Below are positions 24,876 to 33,764 of a DNA stretch of 64,000 nt, one piece after another. The notes beneath the pieces are model-generated. The model searched no databases. It was not told the origin of the DNA and saw nothing but the letters and a program-made list of their open reading frames with translations. Where the stretch lies: NCBI GenBank assembly GCA_019115145.1, contig DXED01000013.1, positions 1 to 64,000 of the forward strand, read 5' to 3'. This DNA comes from Claveliimonas intestinigallinarum (lineage in GTDB: Bacteria > Bacillota > Clostridia > Lachnospirales > Lachnospiraceae). Numbering within the stretch: position 1 is the stretch's first letter; every line of letters starts with the position of its first letter. Both the position numbers and the translations under genes were made by a program.

Positions 24876-26273
24876 ATGTACAGTGAAAGCAGTACCATCG
24901 CCGCCATATCCACCTCCATGTCCGAGGCTGGCATAGGGATTGTAAGGATGAGCGGGGAGGAGTCATTTGAGATCGCGGACAGGATCTACAGAGGAAAAAG
25001 GAACAAGAAGCTCTCAGAGCAGAAATCCCACACGATCCACTACGGGTATATAGAGGAAGACGGGGAGACCATAGACGAAGTCCTTGTCATGCTCATGAGA
25101 GGGCCTCATACCTTTACCGGCGAGGACACAGTGGAGATCAACTGTCACGGCGGAGTCTACGTCCTCCGAAGAGTGCTGGAGGCGTGTCTGCGGGGAGGGG
25201 CCAGGCCGGCCCAGCCGGGTGAATTTACAAAGAGAGCCTTCCTGAACGGCAAGCTGGATCTCTCCCAGGCGGAGGCGGTCATCGACGTGATCCAGTCCCG
25301 GAATGACTACGCTCTGAAGAGTTCTGTCAGTCAGCTGAAGGGAAGCGTGAAGAGGAAGGTTGAGGAGATACGCAGCAAAATCCTCTATCACACTGCCTTC
25401 ATTGAGTCTGCCCTGGATGACCCGGAGCATATCAGCATAGACGGGTACGGACAGACTCTGGAGAGAGATGTTGAGGAACTGCTGGATGAAATTCAGAGAC
25501 TTCTGGACTCTGCGGACGACGGCCGTATCATGAAAGAGGGAGTGCAGACCGTGATCGTGGGAAAGCCCAACGCGGGAAAGTCCTCCGTACTGAATATGCT
25601 CCTGGGAGAGGAGAGGGCCATCGTCACAGATATAGCCGGAACTACCAGGGATATCCTGCAGGAGCACATGAATCTGCACGGTATTTCCCTGAACATTGTG
25701 GATACGGCGGGGATCAGAAAGACCGACGACAAGGTGGAAAAAATCGGTGTGGACAGAGCCCTGAGCCAGGCCAGGGAGGCGGATCTCATCATTTACGTGG
25801 TGGATTCCTCCCTGCCCCTGGATGAAAACGACCAGAAGATCTTCCGGTTTATCGCTGGAAAGAAATCCATCATTCTTCTCAATAAATCGGATCTGGCACG
25901 AAGGACAGGAGATGAGGAAATCCGGCAGATGTGCAGGGAGCAGGGAATGGAGGAGCCCCCTGTCCTGTCTGTCTCCGCAAAGGAGGAAGAGGGGATAGAG
26001 GAGCTGGAGCAGGCTGTGAAGGAGATGTTCTATCACGGCGACATTTCCTTTAACAGTGAAGTGTATATCACAAACGCAAGGCAGAAGCATGCGCTGGAGA
26101 GCGCACGCCAGAGCCTGGAAAAGGTATTGGAGAGTATTCATATGGACATGCCGGAGGATTTTTATTCCATAGATCTGATGGATGCCTATGAGTCTCTTGG
26201 AACGATCACAGGAGAGACAGTAGGAGAGGATCTTGTCAATGAAATTTTCAGTAAATTCTGTATGGGAAAATAA
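24876..26273 (+). CDS. mnmE: tRNA modification GTPase MnmE
   Basis: A 465-residue MnmE: N-terminal tetrahydrofolate-binding domain, a helical domain, and an inserted G domain with GKPNAGKSSVLN, GTTRD, DTAGI and NKSD. The C-terminal FCMGK contains the required Cys of the CxGK motif. With MnmG it makes the cmnm5 group on U34 of tRNAs. RBS AAAGGAG lies upstream. Its 3' end overlaps the mnmG start. Confidence 0.98.
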   Translation: MYSESSTIAAISTSMSEAGIGIVRMSGEESFEIADRIYRGKRNKKLSEQKSHTIHYGYIEEDGETIDEVLVMLMRGPHTFTGEDTVEINCHGGVYVLRRVLEACLRGGARPAQPGEFTKRAFLNGKLDLSQAEAVIDVIQSRNDYALKSSVSQLKGSVKRKVEEIRSKILYHTAFIESALDDPEHISIDGYGQTLERDVEELLDEIQRLLDSADDGRIMKEGVQTVIVGKPNAGKSSVLNMLLGEERAIVTDIAGTTRDILQEHMNLHGISLNIVDTAGIRKTDDKVEKIGVDRALSQAREADLIIYVVDSSLPLDENDQKIFRFIAGKKSIILLNKSDLARRTGDEEIRQMCREQGMEEPPVLSVSAKEEEGIEELEQAVKEMFYHGDISFNSEVYITNARQKHALESARQSLEKVLESIHMDMPEDFYSIDLMDAYESLGTITGETVGEDLVNEIFSKFCMGK

Positions 26274-28161
26274 GGATCACTATGACGTGGCGGTTATCGG
26301 GGCCGGCCATGCCGGCTGTGAGGCTGCCCTTGCCTGCGCGAGGCTCGGGCTTCGGACCATTGTGTTCACGGTCAGCGTGGACAGCATTGCCCTCATGCCC
26401 TGCAATCCGAATATAGGGGGAACCTCAAAGGGACATCTGGTGCGGGAGGTGGACGCCCTGGGAGGAGAGATGGGAAAGGTCATTGACCGCACTTTTATCC
26501 AGTCCAAGATGCTCAATAAGTCAAAGGGCCCTGCCGTTCACTCCCTTCGGGCTCAGGCCGACAAGGCCCTCTACAGCAGGACTATGCGCCAGGTTCTGGA
26601 AAATCAGGAGAACCTGGAGATCAAGCAGGCGGAAGTGGTGAACATCCTGACAGAGGATGTGGATGGCAGAAAAAAAGTGACCGGCGTGCAGACCTACTCC
26701 GGCGCCATTTTCCGGTGCCAGGCAGTCGTGCTCTGTACAGGCACCTACCTGAAGGCCAGGTGTATCTATGGGGATGTGAGCACCAACACAGGCCCCAATG
26801 GCCTCCAGGCCGCCAACTATCTGACAGAGTGCCTGAAGGAGCTGGGCATAAGGATGTATCGCTTCAAGACCGGGACTCCTGCAAGGATTGACAAAAATAC
26901 GGTGGATTTCAGCAGGATGGAGGAGCAAAAAGGGGATGAGAGGATTGTTCCCTTCTCTTTCACGACAGATCCGGACAGCATCCAGAAGGATCAGGTATCC
27001 TGCTGGCTCACCTACACGAATGAGAAGACGCATGAGATTATCAGGAAAAATCTGGACAGATCCCCCCTGTTTTCCGGCATGATAGAGGGAACCGGACCAA
27101 GGTACTGTCCCTCCATCGAGGACAAGGTGGTGAAATTCGAGGACAAAAACCGGCATCAGGTCTTCATAGAGCCGGAGGGACTGGAGACAAACGAGATGTA
27201 TATAGGCGGTATGTCCAGCTCTCTGCCGGAGGATGTGCAGTATGAGATGTACCGCTCTGTCCCCGGACTTGAACATGCCAGGATCGTGAGAAACGCCTAC
27301 GCCATTGAGTACGACTGCATTGACGCCAGGCAGCTTCGCCCCACCCTGGAATTTCGCGCCATAGACGGACTTTTCAGCGGCGGTCAGTTCAACGGCAGCT
27401 CCGGCTACGAGGAGGCGGCGGCGCAGGGACTTCTGGCGGGCATCAATGCGGCCAGGAAGCTGCAGGGGAAAGAGGGCATTATCCTGGACAGGTCGGAGGC
27501 CTACATCGGTGTGCTTGTGGATGACCTTGTCACCAAGGAGAGCCATGAGCCCTACCGGATGATGACCTCCAGGGCAGAGTACCGCCTTTTGCTCAGGCAG
27601 GATAACGCGGACCAGAGACTGACCAGGAAGGGCTACGAGATCGGTCTCATAGACAAGGCGAGATACGACAGGCTGCTGAAAAAGGAAGAACTTATCCGCA
27701 AGGAGACGGAGCGCCTGAAGAGGACCTATGTGGGGACTACGGAGGAGGTACAGAATCTTCTGGAGGAACACGGGAGCACACCCCTCACATCCGGCTCCAA
27801 CCTGGCGGAGCTCATACGTCGGCCAGAGCTGTCCTACGAAATCCTCACTCCTCTGGACAGTGACAGACCAGAGTTCCCCGATGACCTTAGAGAAGAGGTA
27901 CAGGAACAAGTTAACATAAATATAAAATATGAGGGATACATCTCCAGACAGAAAAAACAGGTAGAGCAGTTCAAAAAGATGGAGAACAAGAAAATACCGG
28001 AAGATATCGACTATGACAAGGTGAAAAGCCTGCGCATAGAGGCCGTGCAGAAGCTGAAGGAGTATCAGCCCGTGTCATTAGGACAGGCATCCCGCATATC
28101 CGGGGTCTCGCCGGCGGATATTTCCGTGCTTCTTGTCTATATGGAGCAGTTGAAAAGATAG
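26239..28161 (+). CDS. mnmG: tRNA uridine-5-carboxymethylaminomethyl synthesis enzyme MnmG
   Basis: A 640-residue FAD enzyme. The Rossmann motif VAVIGAGHAGCEAA is near residue 17, with family motifs PCNPNIGGTSKGHLVREVDALGG, and GLFSGGQFNGSSGYEEAAAQG. I chose ATG 26239, 9 nt after GGAGAGG inside mnmE, giving a 35-nt overlap. A TTG at 26233 is also in frame. Translational coupling to mnmE is likely, fitting the MnmE-MnmG complex. Confidence 0.97.
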   Translation: MKFSVNSVWENKDHYDVAVIGAGHAGCEAALACARLGLRTIVFTVSVDSIALMPCNPNIGGTSKGHLVREVDALGGEMGKVIDRTFIQSKMLNKSKGPAVHSLRAQADKALYSRTMRQVLENQENLEIKQAEVVNILTEDVDGRKKVTGVQTYSGAIFRCQAVVLCTGTYLKARCIYGDVSTNTGPNGLQAANYLTECLKELGIRMYRFKTGTPARIDKNTVDFSRMEEQKGDERIVPFSFTTDPDSIQKDQVSCWLTYTNEKTHEIIRKNLDRSPLFSGMIEGTGPRYCPSIEDKVVKFEDKNRHQVFIEPEGLETNEMYIGGMSSSLPEDVQYEMYRSVPGLEHARIVRNAYAIEYDCIDARQLRPTLEFRAIDGLFSGGQFNGSSGYEEAAAQGLLAGINAARKLQGKEGIILDRSEAYIGVLVDDLVTKESHEPYRMMTSRAEYRLLLRQDNADQRLTRKGYEIGLIDKARYDRLLKKEELIRKETERLKRTYVGTTEEVQNLLEEHGSTPLTSGSNLAELIRRPELSYEILTPLDSDRPEFPDDLREEVQEQVNINIKYEGYISRQKKQVEQFKKMENKKIPEDIDYDKVKSLRIEAVQKLKEYQPVSLGQASRISGVSPADISVLLVYMEQLKR

Positions 28162-28185
28162 AGAGTAATAACAGCAGGAGATTTT

Positions 28186-28902
28186 ATGGAAGAGAGAATA
28201 TTTGATAGAAAACTGAATCAGCTTGGGATCGTCCTGACGGAGGAAATGAAGGAGCAGTTTGACAGGTATTATGAGATGCTTGTGGAGTGGAACAAAGTGA
28301 TGAATCTTACAGGGATCACGGACTATGACGAGGTAAATGACAAGCATTTTCTTGACAGCCTGGCTATCGCGAAGGTGCAGGATATGGGGAAGATATCCAC
28401 AGTGATTGACATTGGAACGGGAGCCGGCTTTCCGGGGATTCCCCTGAAGATCGTTTATCCCCACCTGAAGGTCACACTTCTGGACTCTCTAAACAAGAGA
28501 ATTAAATTTTTGAACTGTGTGATCCAGGAGCTTTCTTTGGAGAATATCACTGCTCTTCACGGAAGAGCGGAGGATTATGCGAAAAAGGCAGAGTACAGAG
28601 AAAGCTATGATCTCTGCGTGTCCAGGGCAGTCGCCAATCTGGCAACTCTCTCAGAGTACTGCCTTCCCTATGTAGAGAAGGGAGGGCTCTTTATCTCCTA
28701 CAAATCCGGGGAGATCGATGAGGAGCTGCAAAGGTCGGAAAAGGCGTTTTCCATCCTTGGAGGAAAGGTTGAGTCGGTAGAGAAATTCTGCCTGCCGGAC
28801 AGTGATATTGCCCGATCCTTTGTGAAAATCAGAAAAGAAAGAAATACTCCCGGTAAGTTTCCCAGAAAAGCCGGACTTCCTGCAAAAGAACCGCTGCACT
28901 AG
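28186..28902 (+). CDS. rsmG: 16S rRNA (guanine-N7)-methyltransferase RsmG
   Basis: A 238-residue SAM-dependent methyltransferase for m7G in the 16S 530 loop. The SAM-binding motif VIDIGTGAGFPGIPLKI lies near residue 70; VTLLDSLNKRIKFL and CVSRAVANLATL follow. RBS AGGAG. Its stop codon lies within the loop of the terminator hairpin at 28884-28916. Confidence 0.97.
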   Translation: MEERIFDRKLNQLGIVLTEEMKEQFDRYYEMLVEWNKVMNLTGITDYDEVNDKHFLDSLAIAKVQDMGKISTVIDIGTGAGFPGIPLKIVYPHLKVTLLDSLNKRIKFLNCVIQELSLENITALHGRAEDYAKKAEYRESYDLCVSRAVANLATLSEYCLPYVEKGGLFISYKSGEIDEELQRSEKAFSILGGKVESVEKFCLPDSDIARSFVKIRKERNTPGKFPRKAGLPAKEPLH

Positions 28903-28916
28903 CAGCGGTTCTTTTT
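28884..28916 (+). terminator. terminator overlapping the rsmG stop codon
   Basis: Fourteen-bp stem 28884-28897 / 28902-28915 with loop ACTA and a T run. The rsmG stop TAG (28900-28902) is at the loop. Confidence 0.88.
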
Positions 28917-28957
28917 ATATCTATACTTATATATTTACCTCTATCCTATACTTTTCT

Positions 28958-29914
28958 CTATTCTATATTGAGGCAGATCTTTATTTGTTCCAGCAGCTTG
29001 TCTGGCGTCTCAAGCTGCGGCAGATACCCGGCTTCTGAAAGGCTGAATATCTCGATTGAGGGGAGAAGCTTTTGATATTCTTCAGCTTCGCTTTTATTCT
29101 TCTCGTCTGTCCCTGTTATAATAAATATGCTGTTGGAGAGATCCTTCAGATACAGCATTATATTTGCAGTCAGATAATTTCCGCTGAGGCTTGCAAACAG
29201 ATACTTGGATGATGAATTTCCATAGTGAGCGGTCTCGTAGTAAGTCATAATATCTTCGTGTCTGATTTTACTCTTATCGAAGAAGTAGTGTTCTCTGAAA
29301 AGCTTCTCTATATTATCCTTTCTGACAAGTATGTTGTAGAGAAGGGTTCCAACAAGAGGCAGGAGAATGAGTTTTGTCAGTATACGACTCCTGTTGGTAG
29401 GAATATGGGCTGTCGTATATATATCAGCTGGGTTTATCATAATAATATTGCCGATGATATTGCTGCTGTTTTGACAGGCACCCAGAATAAAGGAGGAGGA
29501 TTGTCCGGTTACAATCACATCACTCTTCTCTTTTATAATGTTTTTGATAAAGTCGTTAACGAGTTGCACATACAGATAGTTTGTGTATGTGAGATTGGGC
29601 TTTTCAGAGCGCCCGCACCCAAGGAGATCCAGTGTATAAACAGTCCTGCTCTCTGAAAGAGTCTTGACAATATTTTTCCACTCGTACTCTGAACTTGAGG
29701 TGTTTAAATCATGTATAAGCAGTACAGGAGTACCCTGTCCCTGTTTTGTGTAAAATATTTTGCCAAATTTCCAGTCATAATAAGTCTCGGTTTCGGGTTT
29801 AAGTAAATGATCTATTGTAGCCGAAATATATATTGCCTTATTTATAAGATGTATGCCAACGGAAGTTGCCCCGGCAAGAACAGTTGTAATAGTAAGGACC
29901 TTTTTCCAACTCAT
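28958..29914 (-). CDS. membrane-anchored alpha/beta hydrolase-fold protein, possibly inactive
   Basis: A 318-residue protein with an N-terminal hydrophobic anchor (residues 6-30) and an alpha/beta-hydrolase fold (VLLIHDL 64-70, LDLLGCGRSEKP 95-106, nucleophile elbow GQSSS with Ser139, acid candidate Asp270 in ITGTDEKN). The usual catalytic His near the C-terminus is replaced: EAGYLPQLETP has Tyr297 where GHLP is expected, and the elbow is G-x-S-x-S rather than G-x-S-x-G. It may be catalytically dead. ATG 29914 follows AAGGAG at 7 nt. A minus-strand, A/T-richer gene between rsmG and the parS sites; function unknown. Confidence 0.7.
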   Translation of the reverse strand: MSWKKVLTITTVLAGATSVGIHLINKAIYISATIDHLLKPETETYYDWKFGKIFYTKQGQGTPVLLIHDLNTSSSEYEWKNIVKTLSESRTVYTLDLLGCGRSEKPNLTYTNYLYVQLVNDFIKNIIKEKSDVIVTGQSSSFILGACQNSSNIIGNIIMINPADIYTTAHIPTNRSRILTKLILLPLVGTLLYNILVRKDNIEKLFREHYFFDKSKIRHEDIMTYYETAHYGNSSSKYLFASLSGNYLTANIMLYLKDLSNSIFIITGTDEKNKSEAEEYQKLLPSIEIFSLSEAGYLPQLETPDKLLEQIKICLNIE

Positions 29915-29990
29915 GAGAATTCTCCTTTCCATGATTATACTAATAGTTTATCATATCTCAGGACAGAACTAAAGGAATATCTGAATAAAA

Positions 29991-30006
29991 TGTTTCACGT
30001 GAAACA
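29991..30006. other. parS site 1
   Basis: Perfect 16-bp palindrome TGTTTCACGTGAAACA, the consensus ParB/Spo0J centromere site. Confidence 0.95.
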
Positions 30007-30066
30007 TCAGAACCTGCTGTTTGAATTTTAGACTTAACCAGAAATAAAAAATATCCAAAAGCAATA

Positions 30067-30082
30067 TGTTTCACGTGAAACA
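30067..30082. other. parS site 2
   Basis: Perfect TGTTTCACGTGAAACA, 76 bp (2 x 38) after site 1. Confidence 0.95.
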
Positions 30083-30104
30083 TTTATGGAAAACAGAAAA
30101 AATA

Positions 30105-30120
30105 TGTTTCACGTGAAACA
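30105..30120. other. parS site 3
   Basis: Perfect TGTTTCACGTGAAACA, 38 bp after site 2; here the palindrome extends to 24 bp (30101-30124). It lies 64 bp before parA. Confidence 0.95.
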
Positions 30121-30184
30121 TATTCTGGAATATGGAAGAGAAAGGTGATATACTATTAATAATCACTGAGAGAGGTAAAACAAA

Positions 30185-30949
30185 ATGGGAAGAATAATAG
30201 CAATCGCCAATCAGAAAGGCGGAGTTGGAAAAACAACAACAGCCATCAATCTTTCAGCATGTCTTGCGGAAAAAGGAAAAAAAGTTCTTTCAATCGATAT
30301 GGATCCCCAGGGGAATATGACCAGCGGATTGGGCGTTGACAAAGACAGCGTTGAAAAGACAGTGTATGATCTCATTATAGGTGAAGCACAGATAGAAGAG
30401 ATAATCTGCAAGAATGTATTGGAAAATCTGGATGTTCTGCCGACAAATATAGATCTTTCAGCTGCTGAGATAGAATTGATAGGTATTGACAACAAGGAAT
30501 ACATCATTAAGAATGAAGTTGATAAAGTAAAAGACAACTATGATTTTGTTATTATCGATTGTCCGCCTTCCCTGAGTATGCTGACGATCAATGCGATGAC
30601 GACGGCAGACTCGGTACTTGTACCTATTCAATGTGAATACTATGCACTGGAAGGTTTGAGCCAGCTCATACATACGATAGAGCTTGTGAAAGAACGTTTG
30701 AATTCAAACCTGGAAATAGAAGGTGTCGTATTTACAATGTATGATGCCAGGACAAATCTTTCTCTTCAAGTTGTTGAAAACGTGAAGGATAATTTAAACC
30801 AGAATATCTACAAGACGATTATACCAAGAAATATTCGGCTGGCAGAGGCGCCCAGCTATGGTATGCCTATCAATCAGTATGACCCAAAATCATCCGGAGC
30901 TGAGAGCTACAGACTTCTTGCGGATGAAGTGATAGAGAGAGAAGAGTAG
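30185..30949 (+). CDS. parA: chromosome partitioning ATPase ParA/Soj
   Basis: A 254-residue deviant-Walker ATPase: KGGVGKTTTAINLSACLA at residues 11-28, SIDMDPQGNMTSGLG, and VIIDCPPSLSMLTINAM. It forms nucleoid-bound dimers that interact with ParB-parS complexes and regulate DnaA. RBS GAGAGG. Directly preceded by three parS sites and followed by parB after 23 nt. Confidence 0.97.
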   Translation: MGRIIAIANQKGGVGKTTTAINLSACLAEKGKKVLSIDMDPQGNMTSGLGVDKDSVEKTVYDLIIGEAQIEEIICKNVLENLDVLPTNIDLSAAEIELIGIDNKEYIIKNEVDKVKDNYDFVIIDCPPSLSMLTINAMTTADSVLVPIQCEYYALEGLSQLIHTIELVKERLNSNLEIEGVVFTMYDARTNLSLQVVENVKDNLNQNIYKTIIPRNIRLAEAPSYGMPINQYDPKSSGAESYRLLADEVIEREE

Positions 30950-30972
30950 CACTAAAAAAGTGGAGGAAACAT

Positions 30973-31890
30973 ATGGCGGCAAAAAGAATGGGGCTGGGAA
31001 AAGGGCTGGATAGTCTGATCCCAGATAACAAATCTGCGAAGACGCCGAAGACGGAAAAAAAGAAGGCAGAGGAGACCGCAGAACTGAAAAGCGGCGAGCA
31101 GATGATGAAGATCAATATGGTGGAGCCTAACAGGGATCAGCCGAGAAGAAATTTTGAGGAGGATGCGCTCCTTGAACTGGCTGACTCCATTAAACAGTAC
31201 GGTGTGCTCCAGCCTCTGATCGTCAGAAAGAGAAATGATTACTATGAGATCATTGCGGGCGAGAGAAGATGGCGGGCCGCAAAAATGGCGGGAGTAAAGG
31301 AAGTTCCTGTCATTATAAAAGAATATAATGAGCAGGAAATCCTGGAGATCGCGCTCATTGAGAACATTCAGAGAGAAAACCTCAATCCCATCGAGGAAGC
31401 TATGGCCTTTAAAAAACTCCTTGAGGAGTTCAACCTGAAGCAGGATGAGGTGGCGGAGAGAGTCTCAAAGAGCAGAACGGCTGTCACAAACTCTATGCGT
31501 CTTCTGAAGCTGGATCAGAGAGTACAGCAGATGATCATAGACGATATGATCAGCACAGGGCATGCGAGAGCGCTTCTCGCCATCGACGACCCGGAGCAGC
31601 AGTATGCACTGGCCAACAAGATCTTTGATGAGAAGTTGAGCGTCCGTGAGACTGAAAAGCTTATCAAGGAGATCAAAAACCCGAAAAAGCCCAAAGAAAA
31701 GAAGGCTGTTGAGAACGCCTTCATATATGAAGACATAGAAGATAAGATGAAGCAGGTACTGGGAACAAAGGTTCATGTGGCGTCAAAGGGAAAAGGAAAA
31801 GGAAAAATAGAAATAGAATATTATTCGGACAAGGAATTAGAACGCATGTTCGACATGATCATGTCCATAGGAAAAGGAGAACAGATTTAA
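30973..31890 (+). CDS. parB: ParB/Spo0J chromosome partitioning protein
   Basis: A 305-residue ParB: CTP-binding N-terminal domain with LIVRKRNDYYEIIAGERRWRAAK, helix-turn-helix around LKQDEVAERVSKSRTAVTNSMRLLKL, and a C-terminal dimerisation region IEIEYYSDKELERMFDMI. It binds and slides from the parS sites just upstream. The TAA stop overlaps the ATG of the DUF4446 gene by one base. Confidence 0.97.
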   Translation: MAAKRMGLGKGLDSLIPDNKSAKTPKTEKKKAEETAELKSGEQMMKINMVEPNRDQPRRNFEEDALLELADSIKQYGVLQPLIVRKRNDYYEIIAGERRWRAAKMAGVKEVPVIIKEYNEQEILEIALIENIQRENLNPIEEAMAFKKLLEEFNLKQDEVAERVSKSRTAVTNSMRLLKLDQRVQQMIIDDMISTGHARALLAIDDPEQQYALANKIFDEKLSVRETEKLIKEIKNPKKPKEKKAVENAFIYEDIEDKMKQVLGTKVHVASKGKGKGKIEIEYYSDKELERMFDMIMSIGKGEQI

Positions 31891-32465
31891 TGGAAAGCGC
31901 AATCTTGGCAAAATTGGGGATTGATCCGGCATTTATCTTTCTTTTTATGCTGATACTGATCATTGCCCTTTTTGTACTGTACGTGAATGTCAGTATGAAA
32001 TATGACCGGCTGAAAAACAGCTACAACTCGTTTATGAAGGGGAAAGATGGAAAGACTTTAGAGGAGAGTCTCCTCTCCAAATTTTCTGAGATAGACGGGC
32101 TTGCAAAGCTCACTAAGCAGAACAGACAGGATGTCAAGGACATTTACCGCAAGATGGAGAAGGACTTCAAAAAAGTCGGCATCGTCAAGTATGACGCATT
32201 TAACGAGATGGGCGGCAAACTGAGCTTTGCCCTGGCCATGCTGGACGGGAACAACAGCGGATGGGTGATCAACGCCATGCACAGCAGAGAAGGCTGCTAT
32301 ACCTATATAAAAGAGATCGTCAAAGGAGAGAGCTACGTGGAGTTGGCAGAAGAGGAGACGGAGGCTCTTGACCGCGCGATCTTCAGCGAGGCCTACAGCA
32401 TGGATGTAAAGGAAACAAAGGACAACAAGAAGAGAACGAATAAGAGTGAAAAGGATGAGGTGTAA
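31890..32465 (+). CDS. DUF4446 family membrane-anchored protein
   Basis: A 191-residue protein: an N-terminal membrane helix (about residues 14-36), a coiled-coil-like stretch (YDRLKNSYNSFM to KDIYRKMEKDFKKVG) and a small C-terminal domain (VKYDAFNEMGGKLSFALAML). This is the DUF4446 pattern, regularly found directly after parB in Clostridia. The start overlaps the parB stop (TAATG). Its role in chromosome segregation or the envelope is not known. Confidence 0.82.
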   Translation: MESAILAKLGIDPAFIFLFMLILIIALFVLYVNVSMKYDRLKNSYNSFMKGKDGKTLEESLLSKFSEIDGLAKLTKQNRQDVKDIYRKMEKDFKKVGIVKYDAFNEMGGKLSFALAMLDGNNSGWVINAMHSREGCYTYIKEIVKGESYVELAEEETEALDRAIFSEAYSMDVKETKDNKKRTNKSEKDEV

Positions 32466-32468
32466 GAA

Positions 32469-33755
32469 ATGCTTGATATCAAATTTGTAAGAAATAACCC
32501 GGATGTAGTAAAAGAGAATATAAAAAAGAAATTCCAGGATGAGAAGCTTCCCCTTGTGGATGAGGTTCTGGAGCTGGATAAGAGAAACAGGGAGATCAAG
32601 CAGGAGGTAGAGGCCCTGCGAGCTGAGAGAAACAAGATTTCAAAGGAAATCGGCGCCTGCATGGCACAGGGAAAGAAGGAGGAGGCCGAGGAGCTGAAGA
32701 AAAAAGTCCAGGTCAACGCCGACAGAGTGGAAAGCCTTTCTGCTGAGGAGAAGGATGTGGAGGCAAACATCAAAAAGATCATGATGACTATTCCGAATAT
32801 CATCGATCCCTCTGTACCTATCGGAAAGGATGACAGCGAGAATGTGGAGATTGAGAAGTTCGGCGATCCGGTAGTTCCGGATTTTGAGATTCCTTACCAT
32901 ACAGATATCATGGAGAGCTTTAATGGCATCGATCTGGAGAGCGCCGGAAGAGTGGCCGGAAACGGTTTCTACTATCTAATGGGAGACATCGCCAGACTTC
33001 ACTCCGCAGTCCTGGCCTATGCCAGAGATTTCATGATTGACAGAGGATTTACCTACTGCGTTCCTCCTTTCATGATCAGAAGCAATGTAGTGACAGGCGT
33101 TATGAGCTTTGCCGAGATGGATTCCATGATGTACAAGATCGAGGGAGAGGATCTGTACCTCATCGGTACAAGCGAGCACTCCATGATCGGAAAATTCATC
33201 GACACGATGCTGGAGGAGGATCAGCTTCCGCAGACCCTCACATCCTACTCACCCTGCTTCCGCAAGGAGAAGGGAGCACACGGCATCGAGGAAAGAGGTG
33301 TCTACAGGATCCATCAGTTTGAGAAGCAGGAGATGATCGTTGTCTGCAAGCCCGAGGACAGCATGATGTGGTATGATAAGCTGTGGCAGAACACAGTGGA
33401 TCTGTTCCGCTCTCTTGATATCCCCGTGCGCACGCTGGAGTGCTGCTCCGGCGACCTGGCGGATCTGAAGGTGAAATCCTGCGACGTGGAGGCGTGGTCC
33501 CCGAGACAGAAAAAATATTTTGAGGTAGGAAGCTGCTCCAACCTTGGAGACGCTCAGGCCAGAAGACTTGGCATCCGCGTAAAGGGAGCAGACGGAAAAT
33601 ATTTTGCCCACACACTGAACAACACAGTAGTAGCGCCGCCGAGAATGTTGATCGCCTTCCTGGAAAACAACCTGCAGGCAGATGGCTCTGTGAGAATTCC
33701 GGAAGTGTTGCGTCCCTACATGGGCGGCCATGATAAGATTGAAAAGAAAAAATAA
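32469..33755 (+). CDS. serS: seryl-tRNA synthetase
   Basis: A 428-residue class II synthetase: N-terminal long coiled-coil arm for tRNA-Ser (about residues 30-105), then the catalytic core with FRKEKGAHGIEERGVYRIHQFEKQE and the C-terminal motif 3 NNTVVAPPRMLIAFLEN. It lies 3 nt after the DUF4446 gene with GAGGTG upstream; no T-box leader is visible. Confidence 0.97.
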   Translation: MLDIKFVRNNPDVVKENIKKKFQDEKLPLVDEVLELDKRNREIKQEVEALRAERNKISKEIGACMAQGKKEEAEELKKKVQVNADRVESLSAEEKDVEANIKKIMMTIPNIIDPSVPIGKDDSENVEIEKFGDPVVPDFEIPYHTDIMESFNGIDLESAGRVAGNGFYYLMGDIARLHSAVLAYARDFMIDRGFTYCVPPFMIRSNVVTGVMSFAEMDSMMYKIEGEDLYLIGTSEHSMIGKFIDTMLEEDQLPQTLTSYSPCFRKEKGAHGIEERGVYRIHQFEKQEMIVVCKPEDSMMWYDKLWQNTVDLFRSLDIPVRTLECCSGDLADLKVKSCDVEAWSPRQKKYFEVGSCSNLGDAQARRLGIRVKGADGKYFAHTLNNTVVAPPRMLIAFLENNLQADGSVRIPEVLRPYMGGHDKIEKKK

Positions 33756-33764
33756 AGGTGACAG

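Noticed and set aside
26521..27909. Minus-strand open frame of 462 codons opposite mnmG
   Set aside because: Antisense shadow of a conserved housekeeping gene, without recognisable domains.
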